Source of the DNA: CAWJJM01 sp963843275
GTDB taxonomy: Bacteria > Acidobacteriota > Thermoanaerobaculia > Multivoradales > JBCCEF01
NCBI GenBank assembly: GCA_963843275.1
Contig: CAWJJM010000004.1
Coordinates: 434,001 to 498,000 of the forward strand
DNA length: 64,000 nt
Direction of reading: 5' to 3'
Made by a program: the position numbers and the translations under genes. Of the stretch, positions 16,036 through 24,497 are shown in pieces. Under the pieces are notes generated by a model. That model did not search any database. It was not told the DNA's origin and saw only the letters and a list, made by a program, of their open reading frames with translations. Position 1 is the first letter of the stretch. The number at the start of each line of letters is the position of its first letter.

Positions 16036-16828
16036 GCAGCGAGCTGCTGGTCTCGCGGACGCGGACCCGGCGCTCGGCTTCCGCCCGATCGAAGAACCGG
16101 ACGGCGCCGTGATGACCGGGATCGGTGGAGTCGCTGTAGGCGGTGGCGACGACCTCGCCGTTCGCTGCGACGGCTTCGCGCACGACGGCTTCGGGAATGC
16201 CGTGCATCTCGATGTCGAAGGGCAGCGCGGGCCGGCCCCTGAGGCGCCGGACCAGCCGCCGGACGGGCCCCGGCACCTTGTCGCGCAGCCGCCGCCGCCA
16301 ATCCGGGGGTAGCTCGTCGGTGACCGCCTGGAACACCGCGATCCCTCCGGGGCGGCAGACGCGCAGAAACTCCGCGATATAGCCGCGCTGCAGCTCGGCC
16401 GGGATGTGCTGCAGTACGATGTGGGCGTAGACCAGGTCGACGCTGTCGCTCGGCACCTGCGGGAGATCGGCCTCGCGGTTGACGACGAAGTCCACCCGGT
16501 CCTTCAGATCGGCATGGACGGCCCTGGCCTCCTCGATCATGCGTTGCGAGATGTCCATGCCGATCCCGCTCGCCATGTGCTGGGCCAGCGCGCGGGACAG
16601 CCGGCCGATGCCGCAGCCGAAGTCGAGGAACCGGCCCTGCGGATCGACTTCGACGCCGAGGCCATCCAGGAAGGCCAGGACTCCTTCGATCTCCTCCTCG
16701 CCGGTGCGCAGGAACTCGTCGAGCTGCCAACTTCCGAGCTTGTTCGGATCCGCCAGGATCACCCAGCGGGCGTCCAGCTCGGCATTGCGGTCCCAGGCGG
16801 CGGCGTATCTGTCGATCAGGTCATGCAT
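16004..16828 (-). CDS. Class I SAM-dependent methyltransferase
   Basis: The 274-residue protein has a methyltransferase fold: FLDFGCGIGRLSRALAQHMA near residue 65 (motif I), GIGMDISQRMIEEAR (motif II), VDLVYAHIVLQHIP (motif IV/V) and CRPGGIAVFQAV. An N-terminal helical segment (MHDLIDRYAAAWDRNAELDA) comes first. I chose ATG 16828; the open frame upstream has no fold. The context suggests O-methylation of a glycan or glycosyl intermediate. Confidence 0.82.
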   Translation of the reverse strand: MHDLIDRYAAAWDRNAELDARWVILADPNKLGSWQLDEFLRTGEEEIEGVLAFLDGLGVEVDPQGRFLDFGCGIGRLSRALAQHMASGIGMDISQRMIEEARAVHADLKDRVDFVVNREADLPQVPSDSVDLVYAHIVLQHIPAELQRGYIAEFLRVCRPGGIAVFQAVTDELPPDWRRRLRDKVPGPVRRLVRRLRGRPALPFDIEMHGIPEAVVREAVAANGEVVATAYSDSTDPGHHGAVRFFDRAEAERRVRVRETSSSLLSQFFVVRRI

Positions 16829-16981
16829 CGGCGCGGGCCGTGCCCAGCCCTTCCACGAGATCGGCCACGCTCTCCACCGCGGCCGCCGCCGTTCCGTGCC
16901 GGCACGCACCCCTCGTGGAGGGTCATCCCACGCATCATGCCGCTTCGCGCATCCGCACGCCAGCGTCGAGCCCGTCCCTTG

Positions 16982-18100
16982 ATGCGACCCAGGGGTGAGC
17001 TCGAACGCATCCTGGTCTTCCGGACCGGACACCTCGGCGACACGATCGTCGCCCTTCCCGCGCTCCACGCTCTTCGCGAGGCCTGCCCCGACAGCCACAT
17101 CACCCTGCTGTGCAACGCCAGCGGCGGGTCTTCCGATCGCGTGGCGGCCCCGGGGATCCTGCCGCGCAGCGGTCTGATCGACGATTGGCTGACCTACGGG
17201 AGCGGCCGGAACCCGGTCGCGACCGCGATCTCGCGGGCGGGCCTGCTCCGCAGACTGAGGAGCCGGCGATTCGACGCGCTCGTCTATCTCATGACCCGAG
17301 ACCGGTCCGCCGGCAGCATCGCCCGCGATCGGCGGTTCTTCCGCGCCGCCGGCATCCGGACGACGATCGGTGACGGCTACCTGTTGTCCCGGCGGCTGCC
17401 CAGCCGACCGCCCGCGCCGATCGGTCCGGCCTCCGATCCGTCCTCCGGGAGGCCGCTCCCGAGGCTGGAACGGGAGTCGGACTTCCTGCTCGATCTCCTG
17501 GCGGACGCAGGGATCCCGCCGTCGAGCCGCGGAGCCGACCTGCTGCTCTCCGACCGCGAGCTCGAACGGGCCGACGCCTGGCTCGCCGCCCACTGCGGAG
17601 ACGACTTCCGCTCCAGGAAGCTGCTCGCTCTGGCACCGGGAAGCGGCTGGAAGTCCAAGATCTGGAAGGAAGAGAAGTTCATCGAAGTCACCCGCCGCCT
17701 GGTCGAACGACACTCCGTGGTCCCGGTGATCTACGGCGGCGCCGACGAGAGACCGATCGGCGACCGGATCGTGGCGGCGCTCGGCTCGGGCGCCAACAGC
17801 GCCGGGGAGCTGAGCGCACGAGTCGGGGCGGCGGCGATGCGGCACGCGAGGCTCTATCTGGGAAACGACACCGGCTCCATGCACGTGGCTGCCGCGGTCG
17901 GCCTGCCCTGTGTCGCGATCTTCGCGGCGATCGACTACCCGGGGCGCTGGGAGCCGACGGGTGACGGCCATCGCATCCTGCGGGTCGCGGTCCCCTGCGA
18001 AGGCTGCTTCACGCCGGACTGCTTCAACCGACACCAGTGCCTCGAGGCGATCCCGCCGGAGCAGGTGCTCGCCGCCTGCGAAGAGCTCCTCGCCCGCTAG
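16982..18100 (+). CDS. GT9 heptosyltransferase-like glycosyltransferase
   Basis: The 372-residue GT-B protein opens ERILVFRTGHLGDTIVALPA, the N-terminal signature of ADP-heptose:LPS heptosyltransferases. Near residue 293 is RLYLGNDTGSMHVAAAVGLP, the GNDTG donor-binding block, preceded by LLALAPGSGWKSKIWKEEKF (SxWK). The C-terminus has four Cys (VPCEGCFTPDCFNRHQC), seen in some GT9 homologues and perhaps metal-binding. ATG 16982 is placed directly before the fold; an upstream ATG at 16937 would add a basic extension. Confidence 0.85.
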   Translation: MRPRGELERILVFRTGHLGDTIVALPALHALREACPDSHITLLCNASGGSSDRVAAPGILPRSGLIDDWLTYGSGRNPVATAISRAGLLRRLRSRRFDALVYLMTRDRSAGSIARDRRFFRAAGIRTTIGDGYLLSRRLPSRPPAPIGPASDPSSGRPLPRLERESDFLLDLLADAGIPPSSRGADLLLSDRELERADAWLAAHCGDDFRSRKLLALAPGSGWKSKIWKEEKFIEVTRRLVERHSVVPVIYGGADERPIGDRIVAALGSGANSAGELSARVGAAAMRHARLYLGNDTGSMHVAAAVGLPCVAIFAAIDYPGRWEPTGDGHRILRVAVPCEGCFTPDCFNRHQCLEAIPPEQVLAACEELLAR

Positions 18101-18138
18101 ACGTTCGGTGCGGTCGCACTGCAGACGCCTCCGGCGGT

Positions 18139-19074
18139 CTACCGACCCACCGACCGAATCCGCGCCAGCACCGACTCGGGGAGGGGCCGGCTCGCCGCCG
18201 CCAGGTTCTCTCGCAGGTGCTCGACGCTGGTGGTCCCGATCAGGGCGGCGCTGACGTCCGGGTTGGCCAGGACGAAGGCGAGAGCGACCTGGCTGGCGCT
18301 CCAGCCGGGCGTCTCACCGATGAAGCGATAGGCGCGGCCGCGGACGAGATCGCGCCGGCGGTGCCTCAAGGCCCGCAGCACGTACCAGGCGTCCTTCGGG
18401 CCCCGGACCCGGAGCAATCGGTTGCCGATCACCGCCCCGGCGAGGGCACCCGCCGCGAGGATGCCCTTGCCGGCCCGCCGCAAGCTCCCGATCAGCGGTT
18501 CGCGGTCCCTCCGCAGGATGTCGTAGTCGACCATCAGGCTGGCGAAGAGGTCCAGCTCCCCGGCGCGCGCGATGACATCGGGATCGAAGCTGTTGACCCC
18601 CAGGAACCGAACCCGCCCCTCGTCCCGCAGGCTCTCCAGGCAGTCCAACAACTCCGGCCCGAGGTGGTCCAGCGAAGGGCCGTGGAGGTGAAGCAACGGC
18701 AGGCGTTCCAGCCCGAGGTTGCGCAGGCTCCGCTCCACCACTCCCCGGATCCGGTCGGGACGGAAGTCCTTGTGGGCCCGACCCCAGCGATCCAGGCGGG
18801 TCCCGACCTTGGAGGAGATCACCAGCCCGGAGCGATCGAGGCTCGCCAGCGCCCGCCCGAGACGCGGCTCGGCGTTGCCCCCCGAGTAGCTCGCGCCCGT
18901 GTCGAACAGGTTGACGCCCCACGCCGCCGCCTCGTGAACCAGCCGGACGGCGAGCCGCTCCGAGAACAGCTTCTTGCCCCAATAGCTGGCGGCGCCGAAC
19001 CCGATCACCGAGACCTGCAGGCCCGTGCCGCCGAACGGGCGCCGGGGGATCGGCCGATCGGGGTCCTCGAGCAT
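18139..19074 (-). CDS. Aldo/keto reductase
   Basis: The 311-residue TIM-barrel protein shows the AKR tetrad: Asp in NLFDTGASYSGGNAE, Tyr in the same block, Lys in VISSKVGTRL and His in LLHLHGPS. GTTSVEHLRENLAAA near the end is the NADP-binding segment. It may reduce a keto-sugar in nucleotide-sugar synthesis, or be an ordinary dehydrogenase. Its start overlaps the stop of the upstream methyltransferase gene (TGATG on the minus strand), so the two are coupled. Confidence 0.88.
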   Translation of the reverse strand: MLEDPDRPIPRRPFGGTGLQVSVIGFGAASYWGKKLFSERLAVRLVHEAAAWGVNLFDTGASYSGGNAEPRLGRALASLDRSGLVISSKVGTRLDRWGRAHKDFRPDRIRGVVERSLRNLGLERLPLLHLHGPSLDHLGPELLDCLESLRDEGRVRFLGVNSFDPDVIARAGELDLFASLMVDYDILRRDREPLIGSLRRAGKGILAAGALAGAVIGNRLLRVRGPKDAWYVLRALRHRRRDLVRGRAYRFIGETPGWSASQVALAFVLANPDVSAALIGTTSVEHLRENLAAASRPLPESVLARIRSVGR

Positions 19075-19739
19075 CAGGCGACGGTGCACTCGACGATCAG
19101 ACCGTCGGCGGCCTGCCGGGCCCATCGCACGCAGACGTCGTTGAGCCAGTTGAGGTAGAAGCGGTTGTGCGGCCGGTGCTCGGGGCCGACGTCGTAGAAC
19201 GAGAAGCCGCGAACGGCGAGCCCGTGACGGTCGAGCAGACGATGGATCGTCGAGTACGAGTAGTAGGCCACATGATCGGGATGCACCGGCTCGCTGCGGC
19301 CGCCGCGGCCGCGCAACAGGTAGCTCGCGATCCGCATGCCGCAGTAGGCGTTGATCGTCGTCAGGACGAGGCGCGTCTCGGCGCCCATCCAGCGCTGGAC
19401 GCCGGTCAGGAAGAGGCCCGGGTTCGACAGGTGCTCGATCACCTCGCCGGCGATGATGACGTCGAAGCCGCACGGCGGGTCGATCCGCTCGAGCCCTTCG
19501 AGATCGGCCTGAATGAGGCGACCGAAGCCCCGATCGGCCAGGGCCTGCAACCCGGGTCGATCGCAGTCCAGCCCCCAGAGCTCGCCGGCCGCCGCCTCGA
19601 GCTGGAGGTGGAGCAGGGAGCCGTCCGCGAGCGACCGGGCCGTGTAGGGGTGGTTGGTGCAGCCCAGATGGAGCACGCGCCGCCCCCGGGCGGCATCGCA
19701 CAGGTAGCGGACCCGATCGACCAGGGGAAGCCGCGCCAT
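19074..19739 (-). CDS. SAM-dependent methyltransferase (UbiE/COQ5-like)
   Basis: The 221-residue protein contains RRVLHLGCTNHPYTARSLAD (motif I with the xHLGC form), LWGLDCDRPGLQALADRGF, DVIIAGEVIEHLSNPGLFL and WMGAETRLVLTTINAYCGMR. The LGCTNHPYT form is characteristic of methyltransferases found in glycan clusters. The end has aromatic residues (HNRFYLNWLNDVCVRWA). It shares its stop region with the aldo/keto reductase start. Confidence 0.78.
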   Translation of the reverse strand: MARLPLVDRVRYLCDAARGRRVLHLGCTNHPYTARSLADGSLLHLQLEAAAGELWGLDCDRPGLQALADRGFGRLIQADLEGLERIDPPCGFDVIIAGEVIEHLSNPGLFLTGVQRWMGAETRLVLTTINAYCGMRIASYLLRGRGGRSEPVHPDHVAYYSYSTIHRLLDRHGLAVRGFSFYDVGPEHRPHNRFYLNWLNDVCVRWARQAADGLIVECTVA

Positions 19740-19754
19740 CGTCGCGTCCGGCGC

Positions 19755-20534
19755 CTAGCGGCCCGCCAGGCGCAGCTTCGACCGCAGCCGCCGCCACAGC
19801 CGGAACGGTGCCCGGTTGGCGAATCGCCGGTACGGATCGCTCGAGCGCAGCGCCGCCAGGTAGCCGACGTGATTGTCGACCAGCAACGAACGGATCTCCG
19901 GCGTCGCGTGGATCGGGAAGTCGCCGAGCTCGACGACGAAGAGAGTGTCGGGGAGGTTGTAGGCGTGGAACCGGGCCTCGGAGGAACGGAGATGATCGAC
20001 GATTTCGATCAGAGCATTGTAGATGACCTGGGCGTCGTGAAAGAGGATGGCGCCGCTGTCGGCGAGGACCGCAGAGCAGAGCCGGAAGTCGTCGCGCACG
20101 GCTCGGTCGGTGTGCTCCCCGTCGACGAAGCAGAGCTCCGGGGAGGACACGATCTCGGCCGGGGTCACCTGCCTCGAGTCGCCTTCGATGCAGGTGAGCT
20201 TCGGAAGAGACTCCGGAGCGACTCGCCGGAGGTGCGTCAACATGCGGTCGGTGGTGTTGTCCGGGTAGTCGAAGGGGACGCCCCGCTCGTCCGGCTGAGC
20301 CGGCGTCCTCTTGTCGATCGAGACGATGCGCGCGCACGAGGGATCGCGGAGATGAGGATGGAGCGTTCCCCCCAGATGCGAGCCGATCTCGAGATAGGTA
20401 TAGCCGGGGACGAGGGCGCGGACGGCCAGCTGACAGGCCAGCAGCGACCGGCGGTCGTTGTCGGAGGACTGGCTGACGACCTCGTCGAAGATCGTCCCGT
20501 CGAGCCTCTCCAGCCTCTCCGTGAACCCCGTCAT
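19755..20534 (-). CDS. Class I methyltransferase, CmcI/cephalosporin-hydroxylase-like
   Basis: The 259-residue protein has GYTYLEIGSHLGGTLHPHL (motif I), RIVSIDKRTPAQP, LTCIEGDSRQV, LCFVDGEHTDRAVRDDF and GAILFHDAQVIYNALIEIV. The FVDGEH and FHD metal-ligand pairs are typical of CmcI-like metal-assisted methyltransferases found in cell-surface glycan loci. It lies between the flippase and another methyltransferase on the same strand. The substrate is unknown. Confidence 0.72.
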   Translation of the reverse strand: MTGFTERLERLDGTIFDEVVSQSSDNDRRSLLACQLAVRALVPGYTYLEIGSHLGGTLHPHLRDPSCARIVSIDKRTPAQPDERGVPFDYPDNTTDRMLTHLRRVAPESLPKLTCIEGDSRQVTPAEIVSSPELCFVDGEHTDRAVRDDFRLCSAVLADSGAILFHDAQVIYNALIEIVDHLRSSEARFHAYNLPDTLFVVELGDFPIHATPEIRSLLVDNHVGYLAALRSSDPYRRFANRAPFRLWRRLRSKLRLAGR

Positions 20535-20560
20535 GCTCGCTCCTCCGCACGTCCCGCCGT

Positions 20561-22075
20561 TCAGCTCGCCTCGCTGCGCCCGAGCAGCGCCGCCAAGCGC
20601 CGCCGCAGCCATTGTCGCTCACCGGCATCGAAGAAGCGGACGATCCAGAGACCCGCGACGAACGCCAGAGAGCCTCCACCGAGAGCGGTGACCAGGCCCC
20701 AGCCGGGGGGCAGGAGCCGGAGCGCCGCCAACTGGGCGCCGGCGGAGACAGCCGCGGCGAGGGTGAGCAGGGCGAGAGTCCTGCCCCAGAAGCGCCACAG
20801 AGGTCCGCCGAACAACCACGCCTCGATGCGGGCTGCGTAGAACGGCACCCCCACCAGGCCCGCCAACCGGGCGGCCGCCGCGCCCACGATGCCGAAGCGA
20901 GGGGTCCACCAGATCATCAGCACCCCGCTGACGAGGAGCCAGGCCAGGCTGAGACCGGCGTTCCACCCGGGACGGCCGAGGGCATCGGCTGTCTGCCAGG
21001 GGACGACCATCAGCGCGACCAGCCCGAAGGTCGCGGCGTGGAGCGCGAGCACGGGGGCGGACCGCTGGGCGAAGTCCGCCCCCATCCAGAGCGACAGCAG
21101 GGGCGAACCGGACACCACCAGCGTGATCACCGGCAACGCGATCAATGGCGCGGCGACCTTCAGCGCCCGGCCATAGGCGACGCGAAGCCCGGCGACGTCG
21201 CCCCGCGCGTAGGCGTCGGACGCCAGGGGATAGAAGCTCAGCGCCGAGCTCGCGATGAACGCGTGCAGGCTGACCGTGACCAGCATGGGAATCGCGTAAA
21301 AGGTGAGCGCGGCCGCCCCCAGGGTCCGTACGATCCACACTCGCTCGAACAGCAGCAGGAGGTTGGCGACGGTCTGGCGCGCCGAGACCGTGACGCCGAA
21401 TCGGGCCAGGGGCACGAGCTCCGGCAACCTCGGCGGGCGGGCGAAGAGTGCACCGGGCAGGAGCCGCTGCGCCACGACCAGGAAGACGCCGCAACCGATC
21501 GCAGTCGCCGAGACCGACCACGCGACGAACGCGGCCAGGCCGGCGCCGGCGTACGCCAGGGCGAGATTGCCGCCGAGCAGGACCACGGCCACAGCAACGA
21601 CGACCCGGCCGTAGAGATCGAGGCGCTGGAGTCCCTGCGGCACGGCGCTCAGCACCTGGCTCGACATGGCCAGGGGGATCCCGATCGCGAAGATCCGCAG
21701 CGAGGCGACGGCGGCCGGCCGCGACCCGGGCGCCACCTCCAGCACCGCGGTCGCGACCCAATCGGCGCCGAGACCCAGACCGACGGCGAGCAGCAGCCCG
21801 ATCGTCGAAGTCAGCAGCATCGCGGCGGAAACCACGGAGCCCAGCCGCCCCTCGTGTCCGCGCGCCCGGTAGGCGGCCACCTCCCGAATGACCGCCTGCG
21901 CCGGCGTCAGACCCAGCGTGTAGGCGCCGAGCCCGACGACGAGGGCGTAGACGCCGTAGAGCTCCGCCCCCAGGCTGTGGACGACGGCCGGGGTCACCAC
22001 CAAGGCGAGCAGGAAGGGCACGAGCCAGGAGAGCAGACCCGAGGCCGCGTTGCGCGCCGAATCGATCGCCTTCAT
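20561..22075 (-). CDS. Oligosaccharide flippase (Wzx/MATE-like)
   Basis: The 504-residue protein is almost entirely hydrophobic, with about 12-14 helices, starting MKAIDSARNAASGLLSWLVP, then VVHSLGAELYGVYALVVGLG and the LTPAQAVIREVA loop. These features match polysaccharide-biosynthesis flippases that move undecaprenyl-linked repeat units across the inner membrane. Charged loops with Arg (RMALRVAYGRALK-like) face the cytoplasm. It lies directly downstream of the initiating transferase gene, as in Wzx/Wzy loci. Confidence 0.85.
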   Translation of the reverse strand: MKAIDSARNAASGLLSWLVPFLLALVVTPAVVHSLGAELYGVYALVVGLGAYTLGLTPAQAVIREVAAYRARGHEGRLGSVVSAAMLLTSTIGLLLAVGLGLGADWVATAVLEVAPGSRPAAVASLRIFAIGIPLAMSSQVLSAVPQGLQRLDLYGRVVVAVAVVLLGGNLALAYAGAGLAAFVAWSVSATAIGCGVFLVVAQRLLPGALFARPPRLPELVPLARFGVTVSARQTVANLLLLFERVWIVRTLGAAALTFYAIPMLVTVSLHAFIASSALSFYPLASDAYARGDVAGLRVAYGRALKVAAPLIALPVITLVVSGSPLLSLWMGADFAQRSAPVLALHAATFGLVALMVVPWQTADALGRPGWNAGLSLAWLLVSGVLMIWWTPRFGIVGAAAARLAGLVGVPFYAARIEAWLFGGPLWRFWGRTLALLTLAAAVSAGAQLAALRLLPPGWGLVTALGGGSLAFVAGLWIVRFFDAGERQWLRRRLAALLGRSEAS

Positions 22076-22094
22076 CGCCAGGGGCCCGGCGGCG

Positions 22095-23120
22095 CTACTT
22101 CCGCGCCGCATCCACCGGCGCGCTCGACCGTCCGACGAGGAGCAGCTCGACGAAGAACACGGCCAGCACGGCGCCGGGCGCCACCCACGCCCACCCGGCT
22201 CGCCGGGCTCCGACGACCGCCAGGACGGAGAGCACGATCGCCGCGGCGTGCGAGCCTGCGGCGACGACGGCGTGGCTCCGAGGCGGCGCCGTCAGGCGCT
22301 GGTAGAGATGCTCGCGGTGCGCCTGGGTCAGTCGCGCGCCGCGCGCGAAACGACGCAGCAGCGTCCACACCGGATCCAACAGGAACAGCCCGAGGCTCGC
22401 GGCGACCACCAGGAGCCGTTCCTCGCGGAGGCTCGGAGGCCCGATCCAGGGAGAGGCGGCCAGGAAGAATCCGAGGAAGAAGCTGCCCATGTCGCCGAGG
22501 AAGACCCGCGCGGGGGACCAGTTGAACGCGAGGAACACCAGGACCGGTGCAGCGACCAGGAGACTCAGGCGGCCGCCGTCGGACCCCAGCGTGATCACGG
22601 CGAGGGTCAAGCAGGTGATGACGGCCTGCCCGCCGGCGAGACCGTCGATGCCGTCCATGAAGTTGAAGAAGTTGGTCACCCCGACCAGCCACAGCAGGGA
22701 GAACGCCCATCCGGCGCCGGAAACGAGCCGGAGGTCCGCCGGCGCCGGTAGCGGCAGATTGGCGACACCTCCCAGAGACGCCACGACGACCGCGGCGGCG
22801 ACCCCCTGGACGAGCAATCGCGGCGCGACCCCCAGACCTCGGAGATCATCCACCAGACCGACGGCCGCGACACCCAGCGAGCAGCCGAGGACGAGCCACG
22901 CGGCGCCGCCCAGCCGCTGCCCTGCCACCGTCAGCGCCGCGACCCCCGCCAACACCCCGGCGACGATCGCCAGGCCTCCCACCCGGGGCGTCGGACGCTC
23001 GTGCGATCCTCGCGCGCTCGGCAGATCCATCGGCAGCCGCACGGCGCGTAGACGGCCCATGGCGGTGAGGAGACCCCAGCAGGCCGCGGCCGCGACCACG
23101 CAGGCGAGGGTGGCGGTCAC
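22095..23120 (-). CDS. Polyprenyl-phosphate glycosyl-1-phosphate transferase (WecA/MraY family)
   Basis: The 341-residue membrane protein has the family motifs: RGSHERPTPRVGGLAI, AAVGLVDDLRGLGV (DD metal site), NFFNFMDGIDGLAGG, ARVFLGDMGSFFLGFF and the C-terminal AHREHLYQRL. It would transfer a sugar-1-phosphate from a UDP-sugar to undecaprenyl phosphate and so start repeat-unit synthesis. About ten helices are visible. Start GTG 23120 overlaps the stop of an upstream wecB-like remnant (GTGA). Confidence 0.88.
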   Translation of the reverse strand: MTATLACVVAAAACWGLLTAMGRLRAVRLPMDLPSARGSHERPTPRVGGLAIVAGVLAGVAALTVAGQRLGGAAWLVLGCSLGVAAVGLVDDLRGLGVAPRLLVQGVAAAVVVASLGGVANLPLPAPADLRLVSGAGWAFSLLWLVGVTNFFNFMDGIDGLAGGQAVITCLTLAVITLGSDGGRLSLLVAAPVLVFLAFNWSPARVFLGDMGSFFLGFFLAASPWIGPPSLREERLLVVAASLGLFLLDPVWTLLRRFARGARLTQAHREHLYQRLTAPPRSHAVVAAGSHAAAIVLSVLAVVGARRAGWAWVAPGAVLAVFFVELLLVGRSSAPVDAARK

Positions 23121-23194
23121 GCCGCGATGACGCGCGAGAGCTGGATCAGCTCGCGACGGGTGCCGACGACGGTGAGGACCTCGAGACGCTGCAC
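23117..23194 (-). pseudogene. wecB: Remnant of UDP-N-acetylglucosamine 2-epimerase (first 25 codons)
   Basis: The minus-strand frame GTG 23194 to TGA 23117 reads LEVLTVVGTRRELIQLSRVI. That is the amino-terminal strand, nucleotide loop and helix of UDP-GlcNAc 2-epimerases, normally VLTVVGTRPExIxLSRVI; the Pro is replaced by Arg. The remaining 350 residues are absent and the stop overlaps the next gene's start, so this is the 5' scar of a deleted wecB, kept perhaps because it couples translation of the initiating transferase. Confidence 0.6.
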
Positions 23195-23249
23195 GGAAGG
23201 CTACTCTAGGCGCTGCGCGGCGACTTGGCCACTCGCCTCGCCGGCCCGG

Positions 23250-24485
23250 TCAACGCTGGCCGTTGGCGGCGGTCAGCTCCTCGAGCCAGGTCTCGAGACG
23301 GCCGACCAGGGCTTCCCTCTCGAAATACCCGAGGAAGTACTCGCGTCCGGCGCGCCCCATCGCGGCACGGTCGGCGGCGGACCTCCCAGCCAACGCGAGA
23401 GCGTTCGCCGCCAGCTCCGCGGCGTCCCCGGCGGGACCGATCAGGCCGGCGCCGGCGTGTCGCACGATGTCGGCGCCTTCGCCGTCGAGGGCACCGAGAA
23501 TCGGACGGCCGCAGGCCATGTAGGACTGGAGCTTGGTCGGCACCGTCCGCGAGATGGCATCCCCGGCCCGGAGCGTGATCACCAACGCGTCGGCAGCGCA
23601 AAGCCAGCGCGGCATCGACTCGGCCGGATGGGCCCCCAGCCAGTGAACGCTCTCCCCGAGGCGACGACGCGAGATCTCCCTCTCGAGCCACCGCCGCCGG
23701 CTTCCCTCGCCGAGGAGGACCCACTGGATCTGCGGCGCGTCGCGCAGCCGTTCGGCCGCTTCCAGGATGGTCTCCAGGGACTGAGCGTCGCCGAGATTGC
23801 CAGCGAACAGGGCGACGAAGCCCCGCGGCAGCGCCGCCCGCTCCGGCGCGTCGGCTGCGACCTCGACCGGCCGGTAGAACGACTCGCTCCAGTTCGGCAG
23901 GTGGCGGACGCGCACCGGGTCGGCGCCACACTTCTCGACCGCCGACACGAAGCCTCGCGACTGGACCAGCAGCAGATCGCAGCGCCGGTAGATCCAGCGC
24001 ACGAGACGACGCACGATGCCGAGCAGCAGCGGCGAACGGACCGCGTCGATCGCGGTCAGAGTCTCGGGCCACAGGTCCTGCACCCAGAGCGCCATCGGCA
24101 CTCCGCGAAGTCGTCGCAGGACGGCACCGGGAATCCCGACGGTGACCGGCGACAGCTGGTAGACGAACACGCAGTCGAAGCGTCCCCGGCAGCGCACGGG
24201 CCCGAGGAGCGAAGCCGACAGAGCGAAGGACAGGTAGTTGACGGCCAGTCGCAGGCGGTTGCCGCGGCCGCGAGGGAGCAGAGGCACACGGACGACCCGG
24301 CTGTCCCCGAAGCGCTCGGCGGCCGGCCCGAACGCCGAATAGCCGGTGTAGGGCCTGCCCTCCGGGTAGTTCGGAATCCCCGTCAGGACGGTGACCCGGT
24401 GGCCGCGCTCCTGCCACGCTCGAACCAGGTCGTTGACCCGGAAGCTCTCTGGCCAGAAATACTGGGAGACCAGTAGAATCTTCAT
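23250..24485 (-). CDS. GT4 glycosyltransferase, WcaI/WbuB type
   Basis: The 411-residue protein begins KILLVSQYFWPESFRVNDLV, the signature of WcaI/WbuB-like GT4 enzymes. It continues VTVLTGIPNYPEGRPYTGYS, GFVALFAGNLGDAQSLETIL (donor Rossmann start) and WVLLGEGSRRRWLEREI. The acceptor side has VPMALWVQDLWPETL. Homologues transfer GlcNAc- or FucNAc-type sugars. It is divergent from the next GT4 gene, with 12 bp between starts. Confidence 0.85.
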   Translation of the reverse strand: MKILLVSQYFWPESFRVNDLVRAWQERGHRVTVLTGIPNYPEGRPYTGYSAFGPAAERFGDSRVVRVPLLPRGRGNRLRLAVNYLSFALSASLLGPVRCRGRFDCVFVYQLSPVTVGIPGAVLRRLRGVPMALWVQDLWPETLTAIDAVRSPLLLGIVRRLVRWIYRRCDLLLVQSRGFVSAVEKCGADPVRVRHLPNWSESFYRPVEVAADAPERAALPRGFVALFAGNLGDAQSLETILEAAERLRDAPQIQWVLLGEGSRRRWLEREISRRRLGESVHWLGAHPAESMPRWLCAADALVITLRAGDAISRTVPTKLQSYMACGRPILGALDGEGADIVRHAGAGLIGPAGDAAELAANALALAGRSAADRAAMGRAGREYFLGYFEREALVGRLETWLEELTAANGQR

Positions 24486-24497
24486 GGATCTTCGGCA

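Noticed and set aside
16406..16981. Amino-terminal extension of the GT9 gene
   Set aside because: The frame is open upstream but is antisense to the methyltransferase and lacks GT-B sequence; the fold starts directly after ATG 16982.
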